From Tamlana sp. 2_MG-2023 (GTDB taxonomy: Bacteria > Bacteroidota > Bacteroidia > Flavobacteriales > Flavobacteriaceae), in NCBI RefSeq assembly GCF_030548465.1, contig NZ_JAUOSF010000001.1, positions 1 through 64,000 on the forward strand: 64,000 nucleotides of DNA, written 5' to 3'. The translations under genes and the position numbers were made by a program. This document shows, one piece after another, positions 42,559 to 52,307 of the stretch (position 1 is the first letter of the stretch; each line of letters begins with the position of its first letter). Below the pieces are notes generated by a model. That model searched no databases. It was not told where the DNA came from and saw only the letters and a list, made by a program, of their open reading frames with translations.

Positions 42559-44802
42559 TTAGTTATCTTCTCTAGGTTTTCTATCGTCACGTCGGTTATC
42601 ACGTCCGCGATTATCTCTACCTCTGTTATCACGTCCACCAGAACGTTTGTCATCTCTTGGTGGTCTAGCTACATAACCTTCAGGTTTTGGTAAAATGGCT
42701 TTACGAGATACTTTTTCTTTGCGTGTTCTTGGATCAACTCCGAAGTACTTCACATCAAAAACGTCACCCATATTAACTACGTCACTTACGTTTTCAGTAC
42801 GTTCCCATGCTAATTCACTAACGTGTAGTAATACTTCGTTTCCAGGAGCATCTAAGTATTCAACCACGGCGCCAAAGTCAAGCATTTTAATAACTTTTAC
42901 TTCGTATACGCTACCTACTTCAGGTTTGAATAATAAAGAATCTATTTTAGCTTGAACCGCATCAATACCTGTATTACCTACACCTAATATTTCAACGATT
43001 CCTTCTTCTGTAACAGGATCTTCATTGATAACAATAGTGGTGTTTGTTTCTTTTTGTAATTCTTGAATTACTTTTCCTCCAGGACCAATTAATGCACCAA
43101 TGAATTCATTAGGAATTCTTCTTGTAATCATTTTTGGAGAATGCTCTTTTACATCAGCATTAGGAGCAGAAATCGTTTCGGTAATTTTTCCTAAGATATG
43201 TAAGCGACCTTCACGAGCTTGTTTTAGAGCATTAACAAGAATTTCATAAGATAATCCTTTTACTTTGATATCCATTTGACAAGCTGTAATACCATCAGCC
43301 GTACCTGTTACTTTAAAGTCCATATCACCTAAGTGATCTTCATCTCCTAAAATATCAGATAAAACAGCGTATTTTCCAGAATCAGCATCAGAAATTAATC
43401 CCATAGCGATACCAGAAACAGGTTTTTTAAGTTGCACACCAGCATCCATCATAGCCATTGTACCTGCGCAAACTGTTGCCATAGAAGAAGAACCGTTAGA
43501 TTCTAAAATTTCAGAAACCACACGTACTGTATATGGGCAATCTGCAGGAACCATACCTTTTAAGGCACGTTGTGCTAAATTTCCGTGTCCAACTTCACGA
43601 CGTGATGTACCACGAATAGGACGGGCTTCACCAGTTGAAAAAGGAGGGAAGTTATAGTGTAAATAGAAACGCTCTTCTCCTTCGTAAGAAGGCATATCGA
43701 TTTGATTTGCTTCACGAGAAGTACCTAGCGTTACAGTTGCTAATGCTTGAGTTTCCCCACGTGTAAAGATAGAGGAACCATGAGTAGATGGTAAATAATC
43801 AACTTCACACCAAATTGGTCTGATTTCATCAGTTTTTCTTCCGTCTAAACGTAAACCTTCGTTTAATGTTAAATCTCTAACAGCTGCTTTTTCAGCTTTG
43901 CTATAGTATTTAGAAACTAAATCGCCAAAGTCTGCTAATTCTTCTTCAGAAAAAGTCGCTTTTATTTCTTCTTTAATTTCACCAAATGCAGCACCTCTTT
44001 CATGTTTAGAAGAAGCGGCTTTTGCTACAGCATATACTTTATCGTAAGCCATATCGTGAACCTTTTGTGCTAAATCAGCATCTTCACGTTCTGGCTCGTA
44101 TTCACGAACTTCTTTTTTACCAAAGGCTTCAGCTAATTTAACTTGAGCAGCACATTGTACTTTGATTGCTTCGTGAGCGAATTTGATAGCTTCAGTCATT
44201 TCTTCTTCAGAAATCTCATCCATTTCACCTTCAACCATCATCACAGAATCAGCAGAAGCACCAATCATCATATCGATGTCAGACTCTTCTAATTGCGCTC
44301 TTGTTGGGTTGATGATAAACTCGCCATTGATACGGCCAACTCTAGCTTCAGAGATCGCGCATTCAAAAGGAAAATCAGATAGTTGAATAGCAGCAGAAGC
44401 AGCTAATCCAGCCATTGCATCAGGCATTACATCTTCGTCATGAGACATTAATTGAATCATCACCTGAGTTTCAGAGTGGTAATCTTTTGGAAATAACGGA
44501 CGTAAAACACGGTCTACTAAACGCATGGTTAATACTTCACCGTCACTTGGTCTTGCTTCTCTTTTGAAGAAACCACCTGGGTAACGTCCAGCAGCTGCAA
44601 ATTTTTCACGATAATCTACTGTTAAAGGTAAAAAATCAACGTCAGCTTGTTTGTAATTGGAAACAACTGTACATAATAACATACATTTTCCTGATTTAAC
44701 AACAACAGAACCATGTGCCTGTTTTGCTAATTTTCCAGTTTCAATAGAAATTTCTCTACCGTCACCTAGGTCTATGACCTCTTTAAAAACTTGTGGAATC
44801 AT
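42559..44802 (-). CDS. pnp: Polyribonucleotide nucleotidyltransferase (PNPase)
   Basis: This 747-residue enzyme degrades RNA phosphorolytically in 3'-5' direction. It has two RNase PH domains (N-terminal, and the active second copy with [37 protein letters not shown] and the [16 protein letters not shown] acidic motif). A KH domain ([23 protein letters not shown]) and an S1 domain ([21 protein letters not shown]) follow. The last 35 residues are an Arg/Gly/Asp-rich RNA-binding-like tail. It lies downstream of rpsO, the conserved order, and has an AC-rich leader. Confidence 0.98.
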   Translation of the reverse strand: MIPQVFKEVIDLGDGREISIETGKLAKQAHGSVVVKSGKCMLLCTVVSNYKQADVDFLPLTVDYREKFAAAGRYPGGFFKREARPSDGEVLTMRLVDRVLRPLFPKDYHSETQVMIQLMSHDEDVMPDAMAGLAASAAIQLSDFPFECAISEARVGRINGEFIINPTRAQLEESDIDMMIGASADSVMMVEGEMDEISEEEMTEAIKFAHEAIKVQCAAQVKLAEAFGKKEVREYEPEREDADLAQKVHDMAYDKVYAVAKAASSKHERGAAFGEIKEEIKATFSEEELADFGDLVSKYYSKAEKAAVRDLTLNEGLRLDGRKTDEIRPIWCEVDYLPSTHGSSIFTRGETQALATVTLGTSREANQIDMPSYEGEERFYLHYNFPPFSTGEARPIRGTSRREVGHGNLAQRALKGMVPADCPYTVRVVSEILESNGSSSMATVCAGTMAMMDAGVQLKKPVSGIAMGLISDADSGKYAVLSDILGDEDHLGDMDFKVTGTADGITACQMDIKVKGLSYEILVNALKQAREGRLHILGKITETISAPNADVKEHSPKMITRRIPNEFIGALIGPGGKVIQELQKETNTTIVINEDPVTEEGIVEILGVGNTGIDAVQAKIDSLLFKPEVGSVYEVKVIKMLDFGAVVEYLDAPGNEVLLHVSELAWERTENVSDVVNMGDVFDVKYFGVDPRTRKEKVSRKAILPKPEGYVARPPRDDKRSGGRDNRGRDNRGRDNRRDDRKPREDN

Positions 44803-44828
44803 AAATTTTGTAATACTAAATTAAACAA

Positions 44829-44867
44829 TGGTCGTTGTGTTGTTGTGTGTAGTGTTGTGTGTGACCA
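44829..44867 (-). promoter_or_regulatory. AC-rich pnp leader closed by a TGGTC/GACCA stem
   Basis: In the pnp leader (RNA sense) about 29 bases are almost only A and C (CACACAACACTACACACAAC and so on) between short arms TGGTC and GACCA. It ends 27 bases upstream of the pnp start. An unstructured CA-rich loop on a short stem would be an accessible protein-binding site; pnp is autoregulated through its leader in enterobacteria. The role here is inference. Confidence 0.4.
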
Positions 44868-44980
44868 ATGAAAAACTGTAATTAGCTTCTTCAATACGTA
44901 GTTTAAACTCTGCGCTAGAGTTGTTTTTTTATTGATTTTATCTGTAATTCTAGACAAAAACCGATAAAGGCTAAGATAAA

Positions 44981-45008
44981 AAAAAGAGGCTAATTAAAGC
45001 CTCTTTTT
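44981..45008 (-). terminator. Intrinsic terminator after rpsO
   Basis: AAAAAGAGGC and GCCTCTTTTT form a 10-bp stem with an 8-base loop, directly after the rpsO stop. It partially separates rpsO and pnp transcription. Confidence 0.85.
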
Positions 45009-45011
45009 TTA

Positions 45012-45281
45012 TTATTTTCTTAATCCTAGTTCTTTTACTATGGCACGATATCTTAAGATATCTTTCTTAGTTAAGTAATCTAGTAAAGCTCTACGCTTAC
45101 CTACTAATTTCACTAATGAACGCTCAGTGTTGAAATCTTTACGATTTCTTTTTAAGTGCTCAGTTAAGTGATTAATTCTTTGTGTAAACAATGCAATTTG
45201 TCCTTCTGCTGAACCAGTATCGTTTTTTCCGTTACCGTGTTTAGCAAACATCTCTTGCTTTTCTTCTTTTGATAAATACAT
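45012..45281 (-). CDS. rpsO: 30S ribosomal protein S15
   Basis: From the ATG at 45281 this is 89 residues, the usual uS15 length. It starts MYLSKEEKQEMFAKHG and includes DTGSAEGQIALFTQRINHLTEHLKRNRKDF and LVGKRRALLDYLTKKD, the conserved 16S-binding region. The frame continues upstream for 60 codons through the leader and promoter, which is not coding. It binds the 16S rRNA central domain. Its leader has a small hairpin at 45314-45330. Confidence 0.98.
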   Translation of the reverse strand: MYLSKEEKQEMFAKHGNGKNDTGSAEGQIALFTQRINHLTEHLKRNRKDFNTERSLVKLVGKRRALLDYLTKKDILRYRAIVKELGLRK

Positions 45282-45313
45282 GCTAATATTATTGTAAATG
45301 ATTTTTATGTACA

Positions 45314-45330
45314 CGAAAGATTTTCTTTCG
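45314..45330 (-). promoter_or_regulatory. Hairpin in the rpsO leader
   Basis: CGAAAGA and TCTTTCG form a 7-bp perfect stem with a 3-base loop about 33 bases upstream of the rpsO start and just after its promoter. rpsO is commonly autoregulated by S15 binding to its leader; this hairpin is a candidate element. Confidence 0.45.
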
Positions 45331-45335
45331 AGCGG

Positions 45336-45343
45336 CAAATATA
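45336..45343 (-). promoter_or_regulatory. Bacteroidota -7 element of rpsO
   Basis: On the minus strand TATATTTG fits TAnnTTTG, 55 bases before the rpsO start. A clear -33 TTTG partner was not found (TTTC at roughly the right place). Confidence 0.5.
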
Positions 45344-45448
45344 CTAACTTTTTTGTGTTTGAAAGTTTTTTTGCGTAACTTTTACTAATTATTTCCTTAG
45401 AATTAAAGTAGATAGAATCATTTAATTTTTTTAATACAAAGCGTATAA

Positions 45449-46561
45449 ATGAAGAAAGCACTATTCTCTCAAAACAACTTTCCTGATACTTACGATTCTT
45501 TAGAAAGCATTTTTAATAATACTTATAATGGTATTGCTATTCTAACTTTGGATGGTGACTGGATAAAAGTTAACGATAGTGTGTGTGAACTCTTTGGTTA
45601 TACTAGGCTAGAGTTGTTCAATATGAACATTGAAAATATAATCTTTAGGGAAGATTTGGGTGTTCATCAAATTAAATATGACCGTTTATTGCAAGGGAAA
45701 TTTGATCGCTACCGAGTCAGGCAGCGCTATTTTCATAAGGATGGTTCGGTTATTTGGGTTTTAATTTCGGTGTCTTTAATATTGAATGCCGATGGGACGC
45801 CGGGACAAATGATTTGGCAGTTTTCAGATATTACAAACCGTAAACGTAACCAAGATAAGCTAAAACTGATGTTAAGTGTTGTGAGGGAACAAAATGAAAG
45901 ATTAACAGCTTTCGCCGATATTATTACTCACAATTTAAGATCTCATTCTGGAAATTTATCTACAATTAAAGGTTTCATGGAAGAGGAGTTTTCCTGGTTG
46001 AAAGGAAACGAAAATTTTGAGCTTTTATCACGGGCTATTGGCAATCTTGAAGACACCGTGTCTCATTTAACCCAAGTTGCTAAAATAAAACAAGTAGATT
46101 CTAGTGAAGTTAAGCATTTGAATTTATACGATTATGTTGATAAAGCAATTTATACCGTAGCTGCTTTTGCTAAAAATACAAAAGCGACTATTATAAATAA
46201 AGTTGATGAGGATTTACTTATAAAAGGTATACCTGCTTATTTGGATAGTATTATTTTAAATTTTTTAACTAATGCCATAAAGTATAGGGACGAAGAGCGT
46301 GCTGCTAAAATTAAATTAGATGCCTTTAAAGAGGGTAGCTTTATTATTCTTAAAATTACAGATAATGGAAAAGGTATTGATTTGAAAAAGTATGGTAATA
46401 AGCTTTTTCAAATGTATAAAACCTTTCATTCAAATAAGGATGCTATAGGTATTGGTTTGTTTATCACTAAAAACCATATTGAATCTTTAGGAGGAAAAGT
46501 GATGGTAGAAAGCGAAGTGGGGGTAGGAAGTGAATTTTCGATATATTTTAAAAGCGCATAA
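45449..46561 (+). CDS. PAS-domain sensor histidine kinase, soluble
   Basis: The 370-residue protein has an N-terminal PAS domain (about 15-130: NTYNGIAILTLDGDWIKVNDSVCELFGYT ... WQFSDITNRK). A phosphoacceptor helix with His161 in FADIITHNLRSHSGNL follows. The GHKL ATPase domain has FLTNAIKYRDEE (N box), ITDNGKGIDL (G1), and GIGIGL-type text AIGIGLFITKNH (G2). There is no membrane segment, so it senses a cytoplasmic signal. No response regulator is next to it, making it an orphan. It is divergent from rpsO. Confidence 0.9.
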   Translation: MKKALFSQNNFPDTYDSLESIFNNTYNGIAILTLDGDWIKVNDSVCELFGYTRLELFNMNIENIIFREDLGVHQIKYDRLLQGKFDRYRVRQRYFHKDGSVIWVLISVSLILNADGTPGQMIWQFSDITNRKRNQDKLKLMLSVVREQNERLTAFADIITHNLRSHSGNLSTIKGFMEEEFSWLKGNENFELLSRAIGNLEDTVSHLTQVAKIKQVDSSEVKHLNLYDYVDKAIYTVAAFAKNTKATIINKVDEDLLIKGIPAYLDSIILNFLTNAIKYRDEERAAKIKLDAFKEGSFIILKITDNGKGIDLKKYGNKLFQMYKTFHSNKDAIGIGLFITKNHIESLGGKVMVESEVGVGSEFSIYFKSA

Positions 46562-46632
46562 AAAATGCCTGCTCATTATATACTGGCAGACTTTTTAAGT
46601 TTATGATAATAAATATCAAATAAGTTTAAAAC

Positions 46633-47205
46633 TTAGATGGCATCAATGGTAAATGTAGTTTTTATGTAGAATTGAATTTCAAAATCTACATCAGAAGTAC
46701 CATTGTTAACGGTGCCTTTAGAAGAAATTGTAAGCTTTTTGTCTTGTTTTAATTTATTTGCAATCGCATTCAATTTCTCTGGATCTTCAATACTAAAAAG
46801 TTTACCAGCATCATATGCAGATTTTAAAATAACATCTTCTAAAGCTATTTCTACATCACCTAAAGTAACAGTAACATTACTTGCTGCTGTGTTATCTGGT
46901 CCAGAATAGTTTGTAATTTTATAGTCTAAACTGTTTATTTTTACTTTCTCAATGTATTTAAGATTGTCATTGATTTCGTCGTTATCAGAAATATCAATTG
47001 TTGTAGATGCATTCCAATCGTTACTGATTTCCTCTTTAGTAGCTCCTATTTTTGCAACAGCATCGCTTCCAGGAACGTCAATAGATAAAGATGGATCAAA
47101 AGTTTCAGTAACGTCAAATTCTGTTAACTCATCTGCTTGGTCACAAGATGTGAAAGAAACAATTAAGGTTAAAGCCAATAATAGGGCATTGATTTGGTTT
47201 TTCAT
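46633..47205 (-). CDS. Lipoprotein of unknown function
   Basis: A 190-residue lipoprotein (LTLIVSFTSC, Cys about residue 21). The body is beta-rich with Asp/Thr-rich strands (YKITNYSGPDNTAASNVTVTLGDVEIALEDVIL, LTISSKGTVNNGTSDVDFEIQFYIKTTF). It resembles small outer-membrane lipoproteins common in Flavobacteria; no enzyme motif is visible. It lies 42 bases upstream of the accD 3' end, on the same strand but downstream of accD in transcription order reversed; that is, accD and it are separate neighbours. Confidence 0.75.
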   Translation of the reverse strand: MKNQINALLLALTLIVSFTSCDQADELTEFDVTETFDPSLSIDVPGSDAVAKIGATKEEISNDWNASTTIDISDNDEINDNLKYIEKVKINSLDYKITNYSGPDNTAASNVTVTLGDVEIALEDVILKSAYDAGKLFSIEDPEKLNAIANKLKQDKKLTISSKGTVNNGTSDVDFEIQFYIKTTFTIDAI

Positions 47206-47247
47206 AAAAAATGGTTTGGTTAAAAATTAAGTTAATAGTGATTAAAT

Positions 47248-48105
47248 TTATGCTCTTATAGGTTGGTTTAATACTAAATCCAAGTATTGATTCACCTTAT
47301 TTTTTAATTCTTTACGTTGCGTAATAAAATCTAAGAATCCGTGTTCCAATAAAAACTCTGACGTTTGGAAGCCTTCTGGTAAGTCTTTTCCAGTAGTATC
47401 TTTTACAATTCTAGGACCTGCAAAACCAATTAAAGCCCCTGGTTCTGCAATGTTAATATCACCTAACATAGCAAAAGAAGCAGTAATACCTCCTGTAGTA
47501 GGGTCTGTACATAATGAAATGTAAGGAATTCCAGCATCAGCTAATTGTGCAAGTTTAACAGATGTTTTTGCTAATTGCATTAGTGATAATGCCGCTTCCA
47601 TCATACGAGCACCTCCAGATTTTGAAATAACCATTAAAGGAATGTTGTTTTTAAGCGAATAATCTGCAGCTCGAGCAATTTTTTCACCAACAACACTACC
47701 CATTGAACCTCCAATAAAAGCGAAATCCATACAGGCAACAACTAAATCTTTACCTTTAGATTTTCCTACTGCGGTACGAACGGCATCTTTTAAATTAGTT
47801 TTAGATTGAGCCGTTTTTAAACGGTCTGGGTATTTTTTAGTATCCTCAAATTTTAAAGGGTCTTTAGATTCTAAGTTGATATCTAACTCTTTAAATTTAT
47901 TATCGTCAAAAAGAATTTCAAAATATTCTTTACTTCCTATTCTTACGTGGTAGCCATCTTCTGGGCTTACATAGAAGTTCTTTTCTAGTTCTTCGGTATC
48001 TACAATTTTACCAGTTGGAGATTTGTACCATAGTCCTTTCGGGGTGTCTTTTTTCTCTTCGGTAGTGGTTGTTATTCCTTTTGTTGTTCTTTTAAACCAA
48101 GTCAT
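47248..48105 (-). CDS. accD: Acetyl-CoA carboxylase carboxyltransferase subunit beta
   Basis: This 285-residue protein matches AccD: the carboxyltransferase core has [72 protein letters not shown] and [17 protein letters not shown]. It supplies malonyl-CoA with AccA and the biotin subunits. The N-terminal zinc ribbon of E. coli AccD (four Cys) is absent here; residues 1-40 instead have a Cys-free '[23 protein letters not shown]' in which the ribbon Cys are replaced. Confidence 0.95.
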   Translation of the reverse strand: MTWFKRTTKGITTTTEEKKDTPKGLWYKSPTGKIVDTEELEKNFYVSPEDGYHVRIGSKEYFEILFDDNKFKELDINLESKDPLKFEDTKKYPDRLKTAQSKTNLKDAVRTAVGKSKGKDLVVACMDFAFIGGSMGSVVGEKIARAADYSLKNNIPLMVISKSGGARMMEAALSLMQLAKTSVKLAQLADAGIPYISLCTDPTTGGITASFAMLGDINIAEPGALIGFAGPRIVKDTTGKDLPEGFQTSEFLLEHGFLDFITQRKELKNKVNQYLDLVLNQPIRA

Positions 48106-48339
48106 ATTGATTAATATATTTTAGTTTTTTAGTCTAGCTAAAAAAATGTGGTGTTCAAAATAAAATGTTATCATTATACTTCAACTTAATTTTAAGAATG
48201 AATTTGAAATAAATTCAGCCATAAAAAATCAGAAAAAGCCTGACTACAAAATTAAGCCTTTTTTTAAATTTCTAGTAATCACATTCAGGTTTTATTAAGT
48301 AGACTTCTGTATTTTATTGAAAAACTGCGGTATAAGTAA

Positions 48340-48368
48340 AAAAGGTCCTGCAAGAAACAGGACCTTTT
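48340..48368 (-). terminator. Intrinsic terminator after the class II aldolase
   Basis: AAAAGGTCCTG and CAGGACCTTTT form an 11-bp perfect stem with a 7-base loop, about 30 bases after the aldolase stop. Confidence 0.85.
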
Positions 48369-48399
48369 AAATAGTATTTGTAGTAAATTTATCTTAAAT

Positions 48400-49467
48400 C
48401 TATAAAGTATTTACGTTGTTAAGGTCTTCAAAAGCCTTTTTTAATCGAGCAACGAAAGTAACTTCTCCTGCACGTAACCAAACTCTAGGGTCGTAATGCT
48501 TTTTGTTTGGAGAATCATCACCATCAGGGTTACCTATTTGAGCTTTTAAATATTCAGATTTTTCACCCATATAATCTCTAATACCAGTCATGAATGCATA
48601 TTGTAAGTCGGTATCGATATTCATTTTGATTACACCGTAGCTAATTCCTTCACGAATTTCTTCAACTGTAGATCCAGAACCACCATGGAATACGAAATCA
48701 ATGTGGTTATGTTCAACATTATATTTTTTAGAAATATATTCTTGTGAATTTTTTAAGATTTTCGGCGTTAATTTTACGTTTCCTGGTTTGTAAACTCCAT
48801 GAACGTTACCAAAAGCCGCTGCAATTGTAAATTGAGAACTCACTTTACTTAATTCTTCATAAGCGTAAGCTACTTCTTCTGGTTGTGTGTATAATTTAGA
48901 ATCATCAACATCTGTATTATCTACACCATCCTCTTCACCTCCTGTGATACCAAGTTCAATTTCTAAAGTCATTCCCATTTTGCTCATACGCTCTAAATAG
49001 GTTTTACAAATAGCAATGTTTTCTTCGATAGGTTCTTCCGATAGGTCAATCATATGAGAACTGAATAAAGGTTTTCCTGTCTCAGCGAAATGTTTTTCAC
49101 TAGCATCTAATAAACCATCAATCCAAGGTAATAATTTTTTAGCACAGTGGTCTGTATGTAAAATAACAGGAACGCCATAAGCTTCAGCTAATGTATGAAC
49201 ATGTTTAGCGCCAGCAACACCACCTGCAATAGCTGCTTTTTGACCATCGTTACTTAGTCCTTTTCCTGCATTAAACTGAGCGCCACCATTTGAAAATTGA
49301 ATAATCACAGGAGCATTCAAGTCTCTTGCGGTTTCTAAAACACCGTTTATAGTGTCTGAACCGATTACATTAACAGCTGGAAGTGCGTAGTTATTAGCTT
49401 TTGCATGTTTGAATATAGCCTGAACCTCTTGTCCTGTAGCTACACCTGGTTTAATATTGTGTCCCAT
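48400..49467 (-). CDS. fbaA: Class II fructose-bisphosphate aldolase
   Basis: A 355-residue class IIA aldolase with the zinc site HTDHCAKKLLPWIDGLL, ELGITGGEEDGVDN, the NVHGVYKPGNV His and GGSGSTVEEI for phosphate binding. It cleaves fructose 1,6-bisphosphate in glycolysis and acts in gluconeogenesis. Its upstream region contains repeats (see 49481-49575). It is followed by a terminator. Confidence 0.97.
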   Translation of the reverse strand: MGHNIKPGVATGQEVQAIFKHAKANNYALPAVNVIGSDTINGVLETARDLNAPVIIQFSNGGAQFNAGKGLSNDGQKAAIAGGVAGAKHVHTLAEAYGVPVILHTDHCAKKLLPWIDGLLDASEKHFAETGKPLFSSHMIDLSEEPIEENIAICKTYLERMSKMGMTLEIELGITGGEEDGVDNTDVDDSKLYTQPEEVAYAYEELSKVSSQFTIAAAFGNVHGVYKPGNVKLTPKILKNSQEYISKKYNVEHNHIDFVFHGGSGSTVEEIREGISYGVIKMNIDTDLQYAFMTGIRDYMGEKSEYLKAQIGNPDGDDSPNKKHYDPRVWLRAGEVTFVARLKKAFEDLNNVNTL

Positions 49468-49480
49468 TTTAAAAAAATAA

Positions 49481-49575
49481 TGTTTTATGAGTTAGTAGAG
49501 TATAAATGTAAACAAATTTGGACTAACTCTACAGTGTTTTATGAGGCTAAAACGTTAAAACAATACTAAAACGTT
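49481..49575. repeat. Repeat-rich aldolase upstream region
   Basis: Between the aldolase start and tamL are an inverted repeat GAGTTAGT (49489-49496) / ACTAACTC (49522-49529), a direct repeat TGTTTTATGAG (49481-49491 and 49535-49545), and a direct repeat CTAAAACGTT (49547-49556 and 49566-49575, 19 bp apart). Repeats at about two helical turns suggest a regulator site for the aldolase promoter. Confidence 0.5.
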
Positions 49576-49601
49576 GTAGTGAAATGTAGTGATTATTAGT
49601 G

Positions 49602-52136
49602 CTAAAAGGGATAGTTTATACCAATATTGTATACTGCATTGGAGAAATTAAAGTCTTGAAACCATCTGTTGTCTTTGTTATAAGATGGGTCGTGTGTTTT
49701 AAAACCAACATCGAGCCTAAAAACAAAAAAACTAAAGTCGTATCTAAGTCCTACACCAGAACCAACGGCTAGATCTTCTAGGGATTTAAAACCTGTAAAA
49801 GTCGCGCCTTCGTCTGTAACGTTATCTAAAACATTATAAATGTTACCGACATCAACAAAAACAGCTCCAAAGAATTTATCGAAAATATGAAAACGTTGCT
49901 CGGCATTAAACGCTAGCTTTAAATTGGCTTCATTAAACTCATCTGTTGTTTGAGAGCTCCCAGGGCCTAGGCTATAAGCTATCCAAGCTCTATTGTCGTT
50001 AGGGCCACCAGCGAAAAAACTTCGAGAAAAGGGAATACTATTTGAGTTTCCATAAGGAATAGCAACCCCTAAAAAGCTTCTAAAAGCAAGGATGTTTTTT
50101 TTACCTAAGTCCCAGTGTTTTATATATTCAACTTCTGTTTTAATAAACTGCGAATAGGCCACATCAAATAAGGTATTTCGACCTTCATCATCCTGTTTTA
50201 GATTTAATAAGTTAGCGCCTAAATTTAGTAGATTCCCCGCGGGTTCTACTTTAAAGCGAAAAATAGAATAATCTTCATCAAAAAGACTGGTGCGTTCGTT
50301 AACGGTAACATTCCAACTTGCGGATAAAATTAGGTTGTTTTCAGTTAATCTATTTTTTCGTTCACTAATACTATTTACTGTGTTGTATTGGCTATCTGAA
50401 AATTCAGATGGAGGTGGAATCGTTGTTGCGTATTCAATAAATTCGTTAGCCTGATCTGGGATGCTTAAATTTTCATCTGGACCAATATAATTTACATCCT
50501 GAGCAATGTCATTTAAGGATTCAAACGAATTTTGATAGACATTAAAATAGGCGTCAACATTTAAATTTTGTACGTATTGTACATTAAATACTTCGAGTCT
50601 ATTAGTTACTGTCTGGTTTGGTGCCCAATTATAATTAAAGATACCCCCAAACGTTTGTTTGTCTAATCCGATATTCGTTTGACTTGTCATAGCCAAACTA
50701 ATATTGGTAGTCGGCGACATGTATTTAGGTATTAAATGCTTGGTGTAAAATGGTGAGAAAAACCTAGGGATGGTTAATCGGAAATCAATACCATATTCTA
50801 TAATATCGAAGAAAGCATCACTGCTGCTAATATTGTTATTGGCCTCTTTAGACGAGCCAATCGATCCTTTTCCTGCGATTTCGAGGGTTTCGGCACCTCT
50901 AAATATATTACGCATCAGTAGGCTTGGGTTTAAAGAGAACCCTAAAGTTTGAATATTACTTGTTGAAACATCCGTACTAAACCCTAGACTAAATTTTTTC
51001 AATGGCGTTAACTTGATAGTGTCGGTTATCGTGTTGTCAAGACGTTCTGTAACTTCAATGTTAGGGTATTTAAAGGTTTGTAATTCTTTTAAATGACGGT
51101 AGGTGTTAATCATGTCTTCGTCTCTAAAAACATCCCCTGGTTTTATAAAAACAGCATCTACAATAGCTTTAGGCTGGTGTTTTATTTTACCATAACTGTA
51201 AAATTTATAACCGTTAAATGATGTGGAATCTTGAAATGGTTTCCCACGGTTTTCAAAGGTGTAATCTGTAATGATATTAACGTCTCTAATGGTATAAACA
51301 TCGAAAGGTTCACGCCTAATAGAATCATGAGTTCTTATCGAGCGATTTAAAATTGTTAATCCTACGTTTACCTTTTTATTAGTTCCAATGGTGTCAATTT
51401 CAAATGTAATATAATCTTGATTAAAATGATACACTCCAGAATTACGTAATCTTGTTGAAATTCTCTTGCGTTCATCTTCAAAATTGGCAGTTTGATATTG
51501 CTCACTAGACTTTATAAAAGATTCCGCTTTATAACGGTCATAAATCGATTTAACTTCTGGAGATTTAATCGTTTCTGTAATAGTGTCAATTAAAAAGGCT
51601 GCTCCTGTTTTTACCTCGTATTTTATAGCAGCTTTTTTGTCTTTTTCCTCAATGATATTGTAATTGGCTTCAGCATTAAACCACCCATTATTAATATAGT
51701 AGGCTTCTAATCGATTTACCGATTTCTTAGCTTTACTTTCATTAATAATTACAGGTGCTTCACCGGTTTCTTTTAACCAATTATTGAAGCCAATTGCAGA
51801 TTTTTTTAAATTGTTAACCTGCTTTTGAGAGTATTTTCTTTTTAGACGTTCTCGACGTTTCGGGTTTTTATCCAACCAAGCTTCAAAAATGGAGTCTCTA
51901 TTAGGTCTTGCTGTATTGTAGATATTTAACCTTAAAGGTAAACCAAAGAATTTACTGTTAGGTTGTTGGTAAAGTAAATTTTCAGTTTTATCTGAATTGT
52001 CTTTTTTTTCATTTACAAACACTTCATTCTGTGTTAATAAAAGTTCACTCTCATTAACTCTTTTTACGGTATCACAAGAGAAAAGATGTCCTGTGATGAA
52101 TGCTAAAATGAATATTTTTAAGTGCTGTTTTTTCAA
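49602..52136 (-). CDS. tamL: BamA/TamA-family outer-membrane lipoprotein TamL
   Basis: This 844-residue protein begins with a lipobox (FITGHLFSC, Cys21), unusual for the Omp85 family but characteristic of Bacteroidota TamL. POTRA-like modules follow (about 120-400, KYEVKTGAAFLIDTI, VFIKPGDVFRDEDMINTYRHLKEL). A 16-strand barrel closes it, with FFAGGPNDNRAWIAYSLGPGS (the VRGF/Y-like loop-6 segment of this group) and a final NIGINYPF. It inserts outer-membrane proteins or lipids. A tamB partner is not adjacent here. Confidence 0.9.
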   Translation of the reverse strand: MKKQHLKIFILAFITGHLFSCDTVKRVNESELLLTQNEVFVNEKKDNSDKTENLLYQQPNSKFFGLPLRLNIYNTARPNRDSIFEAWLDKNPKRRERLKRKYSQKQVNNLKKSAIGFNNWLKETGEAPVIINESKAKKSVNRLEAYYINNGWFNAEANYNIIEEKDKKAAIKYEVKTGAAFLIDTITETIKSPEVKSIYDRYKAESFIKSSEQYQTANFEDERKRISTRLRNSGVYHFNQDYITFEIDTIGTNKKVNVGLTILNRSIRTHDSIRREPFDVYTIRDVNIITDYTFENRGKPFQDSTSFNGYKFYSYGKIKHQPKAIVDAVFIKPGDVFRDEDMINTYRHLKELQTFKYPNIEVTERLDNTITDTIKLTPLKKFSLGFSTDVSTSNIQTLGFSLNPSLLMRNIFRGAETLEIAGKGSIGSSKEANNNISSSDAFFDIIEYGIDFRLTIPRFFSPFYTKHLIPKYMSPTTNISLAMTSQTNIGLDKQTFGGIFNYNWAPNQTVTNRLEVFNVQYVQNLNVDAYFNVYQNSFESLNDIAQDVNYIGPDENLSIPDQANEFIEYATTIPPPSEFSDSQYNTVNSISERKNRLTENNLILSASWNVTVNERTSLFDEDYSIFRFKVEPAGNLLNLGANLLNLKQDDEGRNTLFDVAYSQFIKTEVEYIKHWDLGKKNILAFRSFLGVAIPYGNSNSIPFSRSFFAGGPNDNRAWIAYSLGPGSSQTTDEFNEANLKLAFNAEQRFHIFDKFFGAVFVDVGNIYNVLDNVTDEGATFTGFKSLEDLAVGSGVGLRYDFSFFVFRLDVGFKTHDPSYNKDNRWFQDFNFSNAVYNIGINYPF

Positions 52137-52307
52137 ATGAGGAATAGTTAATTCAGGGTTTAAAAGTGTTTTTTTATATGAAGTATTCTAATAATATTAA
52201 TTAGGAATCAAAAATACAGTATTTAAGCTAAAAAATGTATTTAATTAATTCGAGTCTAAGTAAATCTTCTAATTATTTTCTTTTCTTTATAAAAAAATAA
52301 AAAGTAG

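Noticed and set aside
45282-45461. 60-residue N-terminal extension of S15
   Set aside because: Covers the promoter and leader hairpin; S15 of 89 residues from 45281 is the family length.
48225-48275. Possible terminator AAAAAGCCT ... AAGCCTTTTTTT upstream of accD
   Set aside because: The two GCCT elements are direct, not inverted, repeats, so no stem forms.
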